Source: Microlunatus panaciterrae
GTDB lineage: Bacteria > Actinomycetota > Actinomycetes > Propionibacteriales > Propionibacteriaceae
Length of the DNA stretch: 64,000 bases
Assembly (NCBI RefSeq): GCF_016907535.1
Contig: NZ_JAFBCF010000001.1
Span: 3,038,001-3,102,000, forward strand
Reading direction: 5' to 3'
Made by a program: the position numbers and the translations under genes
The notes under the pieces: model-generated
Databases searched by the model: none
Told to the model about the DNA's origin: nothing
What the model saw: the letters and a program-made list of their open reading frames with translations, nothing else
Shown here: one piece after another, positions 7,550-16,241 of the stretch
Position numbering within the stretch: the first letter of the stretch is position 1
Layout: the number at the start of each line of letters is the position of its first letter

Positions 7550-10500
7550 CGGCAGACTCCAACCCTGTGATCTTCTTGAGGGCCGGGTAGAGCTTCGGAT
7601 AGTTGGCCCTCACCCCGTCATCGAGGTCGATCGCGATCTGCTGCGATGCCAACGGGTAGAGCACATCGTGCTCGTACTCGCCCAGCTCCAGTAGCACCTT
7701 ACGGAGCCGATCAGACTCTTTTAGCGCCGCAGCCTTCTCGCGTGGCGTGCCGTCTCCGGCGGCGAGACGATCCTGGTGCTGGAGGTTCGCCTCCAGCTTC
7801 GACTCGAACTCGCGCAGGTACTCGTTCAACACCGTCGAGACGGTGGACGGGGTGTAGCGGTGCATGTAGATCAGCGCGTTGAACGACCCTTTCGGACTGG
7901 AGAACAGCCAGTAGATCGGGCGCTTCTTGTACCGCTGCACGTGATCGTCGTAGAACTTCGACCGACCGGCCCGAGTGATGAAGTACTCTCGCAGCGCCTT
8001 GACCCCAAGCGTCTCCTCAACGAACCGAAGGTTCTCCTCGAAGTGCTGCTCCCCAAACGCCGCCCGCAGGAACTGGCGGAACCGCGCAACGATGTCATCC
8101 TCGAACCAGTCACCATCGACGATCGGAAGAACGTTGTCTGCATCGGGGACGAGGGTCGGCACCGGCACCTTCGTGAGGTAGTCCTGCACCGTTGATCCTT
8201 GATCGGCGAGGAGGAGGCCGGGTTCGTCGAGGCTATAGCGACCGAACATGCAGCCCACGGAATAGGAGACGAGGTCCCCAACGAGAATCCGAACAGCTCC
8301 CAGATCACGCTCGGCATCTGTCACCGCATTTGGAACCACGAACGCCGGATTACGGAAGAGCGTGATCTGAGCCTCTGCAACGTCCGTTTCCACCTCGCCA
8401 TCAAGACCGTACAGCTTCGAGTAGAACTCGTTGTTGGCCGCTTCCAGGCCACGAAGCTCCACCGTCAGTGCTCGACCGTCTCTGATTGACGCTGAGCATG
8501 AAGCAGCTAGCGTCGCTCCCGATTCTCGATGTGCCGTGAGGGCTGGCGACACATCAAACCCCCAGGAGTGCTCGCGCGAATCCCAATCATTGCGCGATAT
8601 CTCTATTGCACGTTCCACGCGATTCGACACTTGGGACGCTTCAAAGTCAAGGCTGGGCATATTCCCGATCTCGGTACTCGTGTAACTCAGCCCTGGGGAC
8701 ATGATGTCAAGGTAAAGTTGAGCCACGACCGAGTTCGTGAACGCCAACACCTCGCTTATTGCCGCTGCACTTCGCGGGAATATCATCCTGCCTGTGTCAT
8801 CGAATACGAACCCGGCGGGCGAATAGCGGGTTGCGAAGGTGGCGCCACCGTTCTTCGTGTAGGTGATTCCCTCACGGCCTTGGTACTCCAGATTTCGCGG
8901 CGCGGAACCAGGATGCTGTCGGATACGCATGCCAGCGTCCTCCCAGTCCATAACCACGGTGTTGTTCCCGTACCACCTGCGAGGCTCACCCCCGCTGTTG
9001 CACGGCGCCCAGCGAAACTTCGACGCGCTGTCTCTGGAGCCAATTGGGGCTATTCGGCCGAAGGAAACTTCATGCCAACACCGTTGGAATCGCGAGTTGT
9101 CCCCGGTCGAAACGCCCGACTTGAGCTCCGCTCGCGAACCAAACGACGCCTTTCCCTCGAAAGACCTCGCAACCCTCTCCGGAATCCAGTAAGCAACCGG
9201 CAAACCCGGGACCATCCGAAATTGATCTACTGAGGCTCGGAAGCGACGCGAAGCGTCCCCAACGCCAAGTTCAAGAAGACGCCGCTTGCCCACCTCGTTT
9301 GGCGCGAGCGTCAAGTCGAGAAATTCGCCGACTACCCCCGACACGCCATCGCCGGTCAAAACGAACGCCGCTGTCGAAACAACTTCGCCGCCAATGGAGT
9401 CGAACGCGCCAGGCCCGAGTTGAATAAGTGATGCAATGGACCCCCCATTCAACACGCCCTGCCGGAGATCCCGATAGGATGATCCGAACATCCACTTCTG
9501 CATGGTGATCATTGCCGTGAACCCACTCGGAACGACCAACCTGCGGGCACGGATGATGAAGGCAGCCCACAAATCCGATGGTGCTTCCGGGAAACGGGCC
9601 TTCACGAAGGTTGCCAACCGGTCGCCCATGTTGCGCAGAACCATGTAGGGCGGGTTTGTCACCGCAACGTGGTAGCGCTGGCTGAGGTATTCGGCCTGGG
9701 CTATGACCCGTCCTGCGCAGTCCAGCAAGTTGGCCAGGAGGATGTCCCCACCGTCGTCGAGCTGGGTGATGTGCTGCTTGAGGTGAACGGTCAGCTCCGG
9801 GTTAGGCTGGATGAGCGCCCCGAACGTGTCGGCGTGCTCGAACTGGTTCCAGAAGGCCGACTCGGCGTGCTTGTCGCCGCCGCGGGCCAGCAGGAAGTCG
9901 ATCTCGTCTGGCGTGAACCGGATCGGGTCGAGGACGCAGACGTTGGGCGCGACTGGCTTGTTTAAGAACGTCCGCTGCTTGGCGCGGGCCTTCATGGTCA
10001 AAGCGAACGCCGCCAGCGCTCCGGCACGTGGGTCGATCTCAGTGCCGTAGAGGTTGTGAGTGAGGATCACCTCAGGAATCTCAGATGGGGCGTAGCCCTC
10101 TTCCTCGTAGATCGCGTAGAGCAGGTTGAAGGCGTAGGTAAGCATGTGGCCGGAGCCGCAGGCCGGGTCGATGACCTTCAACTCCTCGGGGCTGCTGATC
10201 TTGAGGAAGTCGGTCTCTTCGTCGACTGGTGCGATGTAGTAGTCCATCTGGTCGGCGAGCCGGGAGGAGGGGTGGTTGAGCATCCAGAGGCGGCCGAGGG
10301 AGTTCTCGACGAGGTAGCGGACGATCCAGTGCGGGGTAAACAACTGGGTCGCGGCGGGAATCTCGGTAGCGCCAGCCTTCTTCCCTTTCTTGAACTCTGC
10401 GAAGACTTCACTTTTCCGCTCAGAGATGTAGAACTGGTACAGCCAGCCGATCACCTCGACATCCCGGGAGACCTCCTGAGTGAGCACCGCAGTGGCCCGG

Positions 10501-11063
10501 GTGAGGATGGAGTCCGCGGCGAGGAGGTTCGCGGGGATGAGGAGTTCGGTGTAATCGCCTTCACGCTCGAACATGAATGGCATGGAGCGGTTCCAATAGC
10601 GGCAGTACTCCGCGAGCAGAAGTGTGTACGCCTCGCCTTGGGCGTCTGCGCTGGGACGGGTGCCGTCGAGGAGTCCGATGATCGTGTCAAGGGTGCGCTT
10701 GTTGCTAACAACGGCGGGGTCGATGTTGCCGCGCTTGGCGTCGGCGAGTACCTCTGGTTGTCCGGTCTGCTGGCCATGAGCGGGTGAGACGGCGCCGACG
10801 CCGGTGTAGCCGTTGGCGTCCATGAAACGCAGCGCGATGATGCGGTTGAACCAGGTGTAGGCGACCTTGTCGGCGACCGCGTCCTTGCCCTTGGCTCCGC
10901 CGCCGGCAGCTGCGATGTCGCGTTCGAGCATGGTGACGGCACGCGGTTTCTCGACCCGCTCCGGTGAGGCTGGGGCGAGCACGGCGGTCAGTCGGGCGCT
11001 GACCTGGGTGATGAGTTCGCGCCTGGCCCAGGTGGCGAAGCTCTTCAGCGGTGCGGTTTCCAT
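7542..11063 (-). CDS. pglX: BREX type 1 adenine-specific DNA methyltransferase PglX
   Basis: PglX is the N6-adenine methyltransferase that marks self DNA in BREX and is also needed for defence. The 1173-residue product begins METAPLKSFATWARREL, typical of type 1 PglX. It carries SAM-binding motif I DPACGSGHML near residue 301 and the catalytic motif NPPY near 471. The C-terminal half should hold the target-recognition region. The DNA of about 8.2-9.6 kb is visibly richer in A/T than the rest of the gene, as expected for an exchanged specificity segment. AGGAG sits 9 bases before the ATG and is embedded in the TAG stop of brxC, 12 bases upstream. The stop overlaps the small ORF. The methylated motif cannot be read from sequence. 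Confidence 0.96.
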   Translation of the reverse strand: METAPLKSFATWARRELITQVSARLTAVLAPASPERVEKPRAVTMLERDIAAAGGGAKGKDAVADKVAYTWFNRIIALRFMDANGYTGVGAVSPAHGQQTGQPEVLADAKRGNIDPAVVSNKRTLDTIIGLLDGTRPSADAQGEAYTLLLAEYCRYWNRSMPFMFEREGDYTELLIPANLLAADSILTRATAVLTQEVSRDVEVIGWLYQFYISERKSEVFAEFKKGKKAGATEIPAATQLFTPHWIVRYLVENSLGRLWMLNHPSSRLADQMDYYIAPVDEETDFLKISSPEELKVIDPACGSGHMLTYAFNLLYAIYEEEGYAPSEIPEVILTHNLYGTEIDPRAGALAAFALTMKARAKQRTFLNKPVAPNVCVLDPIRFTPDEIDFLLARGGDKHAESAFWNQFEHADTFGALIQPNPELTVHLKQHITQLDDGGDILLANLLDCAGRVIAQAEYLSQRYHVAVTNPPYMVLRNMGDRLATFVKARFPEAPSDLWAAFIIRARRLVVPSGFTAMITMQKWMFGSSYRDLRQGVLNGGSIASLIQLGPGAFDSIGGEVVSTAAFVLTGDGVSGVVGEFLDLTLAPNEVGKRRLLELGVGDASRRFRASVDQFRMVPGLPVAYWIPERVARSFEGKASFGSRAELKSGVSTGDNSRFQRCWHEVSFGRIAPIGSRDSASKFRWAPCNSGGEPRRWYGNNTVVMDWEDAGMRIRQHPGSAPRNLEYQGREGITYTKNGGATFATRYSPAGFVFDDTGRMIFPRSAAAISEVLAFTNSVVAQLYLDIMSPGLSYTSTEIGNMPSLDFEASQVSNRVERAIEISRNDWDSREHSWGFDVSPALTAHRESGATLAASCSASIRDGRALTVELRGLEAANNEFYSKLYGLDGEVETDVAEAQITLFRNPAFVVPNAVTDAERDLGAVRILVGDLVSYSVGCMFGRYSLDEPGLLLADQGSTVQDYLTKVPVPTLVPDADNVLPIVDGDWFEDDIVARFRQFLRAAFGEQHFEENLRFVEETLGVKALREYFITRAGRSKFYDDHVQRYKKRPIYWLFSSPKGSFNALIYMHRYTPSTVSTVLNEYLREFESKLEANLQHQDRLAAGDGTPREKAAALKESDRLRKVLLELGEYEHDVLYPLASQQIAIDLDDGVRANYPKLYPALKKITGLESADE

Positions 11064-11075
11064 ACGTGTTGTCTC

Positions 11076-14000
11076 CTACAGCGCGATGCGCTTGTCGTCG
11101 TTGAGGGCCTGGACCAGTGCCGCACGCAGCGCGTCGAGGTAGCGATCGACGTCCTCCTCGGTCTCCAGAACGCCGTGGATACCGGTGGCGCTGATGCTCT
11201 TGACCGAGACGGTCTGCTTCGTGGGTTGGGCGGGGGTTGGCTCGTCGTTGTCGTCCGCGCTGCTGGTGCGGGGCGACGCGGCGAGTTGGTCGAGGATTGC
11301 CGGGTATGTGCGTTCCTCGAAGGTGTTCGCGATCTCGCGGACGATGGCGATCTGGCTCTCGCTGCGAATTCGGTCGAGGATCGCGCTGACCTTCTGGCTC
11401 ACGCTGTGCTGGGCGTCGTCGGTGGCGTCCAGATAGATCGTGCTGGTCTGGAGGGGCGCCCAACGGGAGTCGATCTCCAACAGTGCTTCATCGCGGTTGG
11501 CCACAAGCGCATCGTCGATGCGGGACTGGAGCTCGACCGCGGCAGCCTTGAGCTTGGTCATGCGATTGCCACGGAAGGCCTGCGGGTCGGCGAGGAGTTG
11601 CGCCACGTCTTGGCTGCTGCCGGAGGGGAGGTAGTTGAGATTGCTGGCGTTGCCGGCAACCAGCTCGGTTGCCTCGTCGAAAATCTTCCGCTGGGCGCCG
11701 CCGAGGAATGCCTGGATGGGGTCGATGATGTCGGTCTTCGCGTCGAGCAGATCGGCGGCGATGGCGAATTCGGTCAGGTACCAGTCGTCCGGCCTACCAG
11801 CGACGGACTCCAGCAGCGAGATCGGAGCGTCGAGCTGAGAAACGAAGGGGTACTTCGAGCCGCTGACTCGTGCCTTGAGCTCGTCGAGCTTGGCGCGGAG
11901 GCGTTCGCTGGCGTGCCGGGCCAGTTCGAGGGGGTCCTTCGGCGCGGTGGGCTCGTCGAAGAAGTCTGTGCAGAACGCGCGCAGTGCCGCGACCTTGCGC
12001 TGATCGAAGGTCCTCTGCGGAGCGACGACGGCGTGGGAGTGCTTCTGCGTGTTGCGCAGCGCGGCGGCGACCTCGCTGCGCTTGAGGATGTTGGAGTCGA
12101 CGGTGAGGATGATCTTCGAGGTGCCGACGAGCCAGGCTGTGACGCACTCGATGGAGGCGAGGTCCCAGCCGTAGGGCTTGGCCTGGAAGTGATCGACGAT
12201 CTTCTTGACCGTGACCTGCTCACCGAGCCGGTCACGCTGCAGCAGGTACGACAGCAGCTCGTCGGCCGGTGCGGCGAGCGCGTGGAGCGAGGAGTCGTCA
12301 ATCATCGCGGACTGATCAGGGTTCGCGAATCCGGCGACCTGCTGCTCGGAGTAGGTGCGTCCGCCAAGGAGGCTCAGCTGCGTGTAGGTCCGCGCGATGA
12401 GGTCTTGGAACCCGTCAGTGATCCGGGTGATTGCGTCCTGCGACCCCGCCGGCAGGTCTGCGGCGTTGATGACGAGATCGGCGCGTCCGACGGCGCGGCG
12501 GATGCGCTCGACCAGCTCCTTCTCCCGCTCCGCGTTCTGGGTCGCCTTGGCTCGCAGAATCTGCTCCTCGGTCGGGGACAGTGAGCTGGTCTGCTTGCGC
12601 TTGGTGTACTTCTCGGTCTTGATCAGCAGCCGCAGGTCGGCCAGCACCCGGTCATCGGGGGCGAGTATCACGCGCAGCTCGTCTTTGCCCGCCGAGTGCA
12701 TCCGAATCTCCTCCGGACCGTAGGGGTACTCGGGGGTGATGAAGTGCAGCGAGAGTTCGCGCTGCTGGCCGAAGGCCTGGTCGTCGAGCTTGTACCCAAA
12801 CGCGAAGTCCTGCCCGTTCTTGGCGTAGCGGAGCTTCGATGTCTTGACGACATCGCCGGAGAGGATCTTGTTGAGCCGGGTCGAAACCTCGGAGGAGTCG
12901 ATCTCGACGTTCTTGATCTCTTCCTCGATCACCTGCTCTTCGTTCGTCAGGTACTCGTACACGTTGCCGTTGCGCTGCACATAGGTCTGCGTCTCCAGCA
13001 GCGTCAGCGCTTCCTGAACCTGCTTGGACAGCGCCGGCAGGTCCAGCCCGAACCGGTTGTAGACCAGCACAGTCAGGTTGCGCGGGGTGGCCTGGAAGCT
13101 CTCCACGTATTTCACCAGAAACAGCGCCTTGAGCAGCCGCACCGCGAGCTTGGTGACCGGTGAGCCGCTGTTGGGAAGGTCGCGCTCGGCCCGGTCGATG
13201 GAGCGCTGTGCTGCGGACTTCAGCGAGGCGCGGATGCCAGCGAACATGCTGTCGAATGTGGCCAGCGTGCCGATCTCGACGTCACCGATGTCCTTGGCGA
13301 CCTGCTGGACGACACCCAGCATGGAGCGTTCACCGACAGAGCTGTTGCGGCCCTCGAACACGTTGTGGTCGGAGATGCCCTCGATCGCGGCCTGGAACAG
13401 AGGGAACTGGTAACTCACGAACGGGTAAGTGCCAACGAAGTGGGCCTCGTCGGTGAAATTGCGGTAGGTCTTGGCGCCATCGACGAAGTCGAAGAGCGTC
13501 TTGAAGTTCGCCGACTCCTGCGCGTAGACCGCTTCGAGCACCTGGGCGCCCTTGTTGTTCTTCTCCAGCAGGCGCTTGCGGATGACCTCTTCCACGTCGG
13601 CGGAGGTGAGCTTGACGCGGGTCTTGAACCGGGCCTGAATCTTCGAGAAGTCGTTGCCTTGCTGCTTGGTGCGGTCTCCGACGACCCTGTCCATGTCCTC
13701 CTGTGAGGTCACGAACACCCAACCACGCCCGCCGCACTTCGTGTTCAGTGACTCGGCGATCGTCTGAAGGTTCAGCATCAGATGCGTGTTGGAGCCGATG
13801 AACTGCCCGACCTCATCGACGAAGAAGTTCAGTCGGTAGCCTGCTGGCTGCTTGTCCAGCCACGCGCGGACCTCGTCGGCGAAGTCCTCGATCGACACCG
13901 AGTAGGTGTCCTGATAGGTCTTCAGGACGTCGGGAGCGGTCGATGCGTCCAGGCCGGTGATCTGGGCGTATGCCTCGTTGACCTGGCGGCGAACCGTCGG

Positions 14001-14606
14001 GAGCCCGAAGCTCGGCCGGCGCTCCACCCATTCGCGACCGGACACAGCACGGAAGGCGTCCTTGAACGCGTCCAACTGGCCCTCGTCGTCGAGCTGCCGT
14101 TCGAACCGGGCGATGTGGCCCTGGTCGCCGTAGTAGCCGCGGGACTCATCGAAGACTTTCACGAACACACGCAGCAGGGCGTCGGTTTGATCCTTGCTAA
14201 TCAGGGTGGCCTTCTGGTCGATGTTGAACAGGAGGCTCTTCGCCGGGATGCGGTCGGCCTTGTCGAGCAGCGGTGGCAAGAAGGCGTCCGTCGCCTTGGC
14301 GCGGAAACTCGCCGAGACGCGGCCGCGCGGGAAGTCGTCGCCCTCCACGTCGCCCAGGAGGTGCGCGAGCATCTTCAACAGGTGCGACTTGCCGGAACCG
14401 AAGAAGCCCGAAATCCACACACCGTTGGCGTTGGTGTAGCTCGTGTACGCCTCAAGCAGCAGCTCCAGCCCCTTGGCTGCCTCGTTGGTCAGGACGTACT
14501 CGTCGACCTCGGTGCCCAGGTGCGCAACGTCATCGGCCTTGATGACGCCCTCGATGGGCCGCTGGACGTCCTTGGCGAAAATCTCAGTGAGTTGCATGAC
14601 GGTCAC
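11076..14606 (-). CDS. brxC: BREX P-loop ATPase BrxC
   Basis: BrxC is the large P-loop ATPase of type 1 BREX. At 1176 residues it matches the family. The N-terminus reads LTEIFAKDVQRPIEGVIKADD, a recognisable BrxC opening. Walker A is GFFGSGKSH at residues 67-75, and VDEVGQFIG near 265 is the Walker B region. Two starts are possible. A GTG at 14606 overlaps the brxB stop as GTGA; an ATG three codons later gives MQLTEIF, which fits the family equally well and has AGGAA 11 bases upstream. The GTG is reported for its coupling with brxB. pglX follows after 12 bases. Confidence 0.94.
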   Translation of the reverse strand: MTVMQLTEIFAKDVQRPIEGVIKADDVAHLGTEVDEYVLTNEAAKGLELLLEAYTSYTNANGVWISGFFGSGKSHLLKMLAHLLGDVEGDDFPRGRVSASFRAKATDAFLPPLLDKADRIPAKSLLFNIDQKATLISKDQTDALLRVFVKVFDESRGYYGDQGHIARFERQLDDEGQLDAFKDAFRAVSGREWVERRPSFGLPTVRRQVNEAYAQITGLDASTAPDVLKTYQDTYSVSIEDFADEVRAWLDKQPAGYRLNFFVDEVGQFIGSNTHLMLNLQTIAESLNTKCGGRGWVFVTSQEDMDRVVGDRTKQQGNDFSKIQARFKTRVKLTSADVEEVIRKRLLEKNNKGAQVLEAVYAQESANFKTLFDFVDGAKTYRNFTDEAHFVGTYPFVSYQFPLFQAAIEGISDHNVFEGRNSSVGERSMLGVVQQVAKDIGDVEIGTLATFDSMFAGIRASLKSAAQRSIDRAERDLPNSGSPVTKLAVRLLKALFLVKYVESFQATPRNLTVLVYNRFGLDLPALSKQVQEALTLLETQTYVQRNGNVYEYLTNEEQVIEEEIKNVEIDSSEVSTRLNKILSGDVVKTSKLRYAKNGQDFAFGYKLDDQAFGQQRELSLHFITPEYPYGPEEIRMHSAGKDELRVILAPDDRVLADLRLLIKTEKYTKRKQTSSLSPTEEQILRAKATQNAEREKELVERIRRAVGRADLVINAADLPAGSQDAITRITDGFQDLIARTYTQLSLLGGRTYSEQQVAGFANPDQSAMIDDSSLHALAAPADELLSYLLQRDRLGEQVTVKKIVDHFQAKPYGWDLASIECVTAWLVGTSKIILTVDSNILKRSEVAAALRNTQKHSHAVVAPQRTFDQRKVAALRAFCTDFFDEPTAPKDPLELARHASERLRAKLDELKARVSGSKYPFVSQLDAPISLLESVAGRPDDWYLTEFAIAADLLDAKTDIIDPIQAFLGGAQRKIFDEATELVAGNASNLNYLPSGSSQDVAQLLADPQAFRGNRMTKLKAAAVELQSRIDDALVANRDEALLEIDSRWAPLQTSTIYLDATDDAQHSVSQKVSAILDRIRSESQIAIVREIANTFEERTYPAILDQLAASPRTSSADDNDEPTPAQPTKQTVSVKSISATGIHGVLETEEDVDRYLDALRAALVQALNDDKRIAL

Positions 14607-15202
14607 GGTTCCTGTTCCAGAATGTTCTTGGCGCGGTAGTACTGGTCGTCCTTCAACCTGCCGAACAGCACCAGCGACGAGCCGAGGGTGTCGGACTGCT
14701 CATAGCGGCCGGGGAAGAACATGAGCATCGGTCGGCCTACCACGACGCTCTGCAAGTTGTTGAGCACGTTGTGGGAGCGGATGTAGGGGAAGACTTCGCC
14801 GATCCCGGTCAGGAACACGATGTCGAATCCGCCGTCAGCGAGCTTCGCTCTAATGGCAGGAGCGAGGCGCTGCTGCGGGTTGAGCATGGACTGCAGCATC
14901 TCGGTGAACTCGGCCTTGTCCAGCTCGGGCTCGACTTCAAGCACTTCGTCCCAGTCGCCGCGCTCCTTGAGAACCTCCACCGACAGGTCGTAGAGGTTGA
15001 TCTCGCGAACCTCGATGCCTCTGCTCGCCAGCCGGTTCTTGACCCGCTTCTTCGCCTTCGCCACGTCGAGGGCGTGCTCGGGCTCGTAGGGGTAGATGAA
15101 GAACGGGACCTCGTTCGAGAGACCCTCCATCTTCAAGAAACGATCGCCGCTGAGCACCGCGAACAGGTGCTCCTCCTCATGAGTGAGTTCATTCAATGTC
15201 AC
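14603..15202 (-). CDS. brxB: BREX protein BrxB (DUF1788)
   Basis: A 199-residue BrxB protein, a small conserved subunit of type 1 BREX whose biochemical role is not settled. Family features seen are the N-terminal FFIYPYEPEHAL segment, IVFLTGIGEVFPYIRSH in the middle and VGRPMLMFFPGRYEQ near the end. The length is normal. The start is GTG (15202-15200), giving MTLNELTHEEEHLF; GTGA overlaps the brxA stop. Its own stop overlaps the brxC GTG in the same way. This chain of overlaps implies fixed stoichiometry among BrxA, BrxB and BrxC. Confidence 0.92.
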   Translation of the reverse strand: MTLNELTHEEEHLFAVLSGDRFLKMEGLSNEVPFFIYPYEPEHALDVAKAKKRVKNRLASRGIEVREINLYDLSVEVLKERGDWDEVLEVEPELDKAEFTEMLQSMLNPQQRLAPAIRAKLADGGFDIVFLTGIGEVFPYIRSHNVLNNLQSVVVGRPMLMFFPGRYEQSDTLGSSLVLFGRLKDDQYYRAKNILEQEP

Positions 15203-15819
15203 AGCGTGCCCTCCTTGCCGTCGCGAGTCGGGAGGAACCGCACATCGCTGGGTACCTGCGCATCCAGCGCGTCTCGGACCCGCTCGGACAGGGGCGCGTG
15301 GACGATCTCACCGCCGGTGAGCAGGCCAGCCTCGGTCAGCATCCGGAACACGGTTGAGCGGAGCTTCTGCAACGTCGAGTCCTTCACCTCAGCGAGCTCC
15401 GGATGCCACAGCGCCTTCCCTCGAACGAAGCTGTCGAAGTCGTCGTAGCCAAGCGTGGGCGTGAGCAGCAGGAACCGTTCCCGCACCACTTCCTCGGCGA
15501 AGTCGCCGATGAACGCGTAGCGTCGACATGCCGCGACCCACATCAGGTGGCCACGCTCGCTGGGACTGGCGTCGCGCAGCAACTCCAGTTCAGCATCTGT
15601 GAGCACCGCCAAGCGCTGCGCGACCTCGCGCGCCAGCCGGAACCCGGACGATGCGGTTCTCGCCTGGAGCAGATTCTCCGCGCGGAGCTGGTCGCGGACA
15701 GCACTCCAGTCACGAACGTCCAGGTAAAGTGGCGCGGCGATGACGGCCTCCCTGGTCAAGAGGGCACCGCTGGTGAACGACAGTGCGTATCGGCCGTCCG
15801 TCTGGAATGTGACGCTCAT
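15199..15819 (-). CDS. brxA: BREX protein BrxA (DUF1819)
   Basis: A 206-residue BrxA protein, a small helical BREX subunit reported to bind DNA in other systems. The sequence starts MSVTFQTDGRYALSFTSGALL and contains LLTPTLGYDDFDSFVRGKAL, both typical of the family. The frame stays open upstream to 16098, but AGGAGG lies exactly 6 bases before the ATG at 15819, and the upstream extension is Arg/His-rich noise antisense to the HTH gene. The start at 15819 is therefore firm. A 32-base gap separates it from the HTH gene, the only real spacing between the regulator and the BREX genes. The stop overlaps brxB by 4 bases. Confidence 0.92.
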   Translation of the reverse strand: MSVTFQTDGRYALSFTSGALLTREAVIAAPLYLDVRDWSAVRDQLRAENLLQARTASSGFRLAREVAQRLAVLTDAELELLRDASPSERGHLMWVAACRRYAFIGDFAEEVVRERFLLLTPTLGYDDFDSFVRGKALWHPELAEVKDSTLQKLRSTVFRMLTEAGLLTGGEIVHAPLSERVRDALDAQVPSDVRFLPTRDGKEGTL

Positions 15820-15851
15820 CTGGTGCCTCCTTCCGGTTCCTGGGCAGTGGA

Positions 15852-16109
15852 TCAGGTTATGGGGTGCCACCGACAAAGCGACGGTGACGGCTGAGAGTGG
15901 TGCGATGCCCACCCCGACTGCGCGGTCTCGGACGAGGACGCGGCCCCGCCTCGTCTCACCCAGTCGTCGATCTCGCTGGCTTGGAACTTCCAGAGGCGCC
16001 CGATCTTGTGGGCGGGCATGGCCTTCTCGGCGATCCAGGTGTAGACGGTGTCTTTGGTGACCCCGAGGTGGGCGGCGATGTCGTCTGCGGACAGCCACGG
16101 CTCAGCCAC
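15852..16109 (-). CDS. Small excisionase/MerR-type helix-turn-helix protein
   Basis: An 85-residue protein whose residues 5-52 form a winged helix of the HTH_17/excisionase type: WLSADDIAAHLGVTKDTVY, TWIAEKAMPAHKIGR and LWKFQASEIDDWV. The last 30 residues are low-complexity. The GTG start has GGAGG 6 bases upstream. It is the first gene of the operon and sits 32 bases before brxA. It is the obvious candidate for a local regulator; BREX loci elsewhere use a different, WYL-domain regulator (BrxR). An excisionase role for the recombinase remnant at 17.2-18.0 kb is the alternative, since this fold also serves as a recombination directionality factor. Confidence 0.8.
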   Translation of the reverse strand: MAEPWLSADDIAAHLGVTKDTVYTWIAEKAMPAHKIGRLWKFQASEIDDWVRRGGAASSSETAQSGWASHHSQPSPSLCRWHPIT

Positions 16110-16130
16110 GTTGGTCCTCCCTCGCTCTAC

Positions 16131-16144
16131 GGCCCGAGCGGGCC
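16131..16144. promoter_or_regulatory. Inverted repeat between putative promoter and the HTH-BREX operon
   Basis: Perfect palindrome GGCCCG-AG-CGGGCC (6-base arms, 2-base centre) in the leader of the HTH gene. It lies just downstream of the predicted transcription start, a position where a bound repressor would block transcription. It could equally be an RNA hairpin shielding the leader. Confidence 0.4.
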
Positions 16145-16154
16145 AACACGCTTG

Positions 16155-16160
16155 ATGATA
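16155..16160 (-). promoter_or_regulatory. Putative -10 of the BREX operon
   Basis: TATCAT on the minus strand, five of six matches to TATAAT, 46 bases before the HTH start. No convincing -35 is visible 16-18 bases upstream (CGACTC). The 16110-16241 interval otherwise contains no gene. Confidence 0.35.
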
Positions 16161-16241
16161 TCGGGAGTGTGCCTCTTGAGTCGGGTTTGTCCGGGCGTGG
16201 CCGAACGAGATGGGTGCCGTGGGCGGTTCTCGCGAGGTTTG

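Noticed and set aside
15820-16098. 93-residue N-terminal extension of brxA
   Set aside because: An Arg/His-rich frame running through the HTH gene on the same strand; the AGGAGG before 15819 marks the true start.
15852-16109. The HTH gene as a toxin-antitoxin antitoxin
   Set aside because: No partner toxin-sized gene is adjacent; the next gene is brxA with a clear BREX identity.
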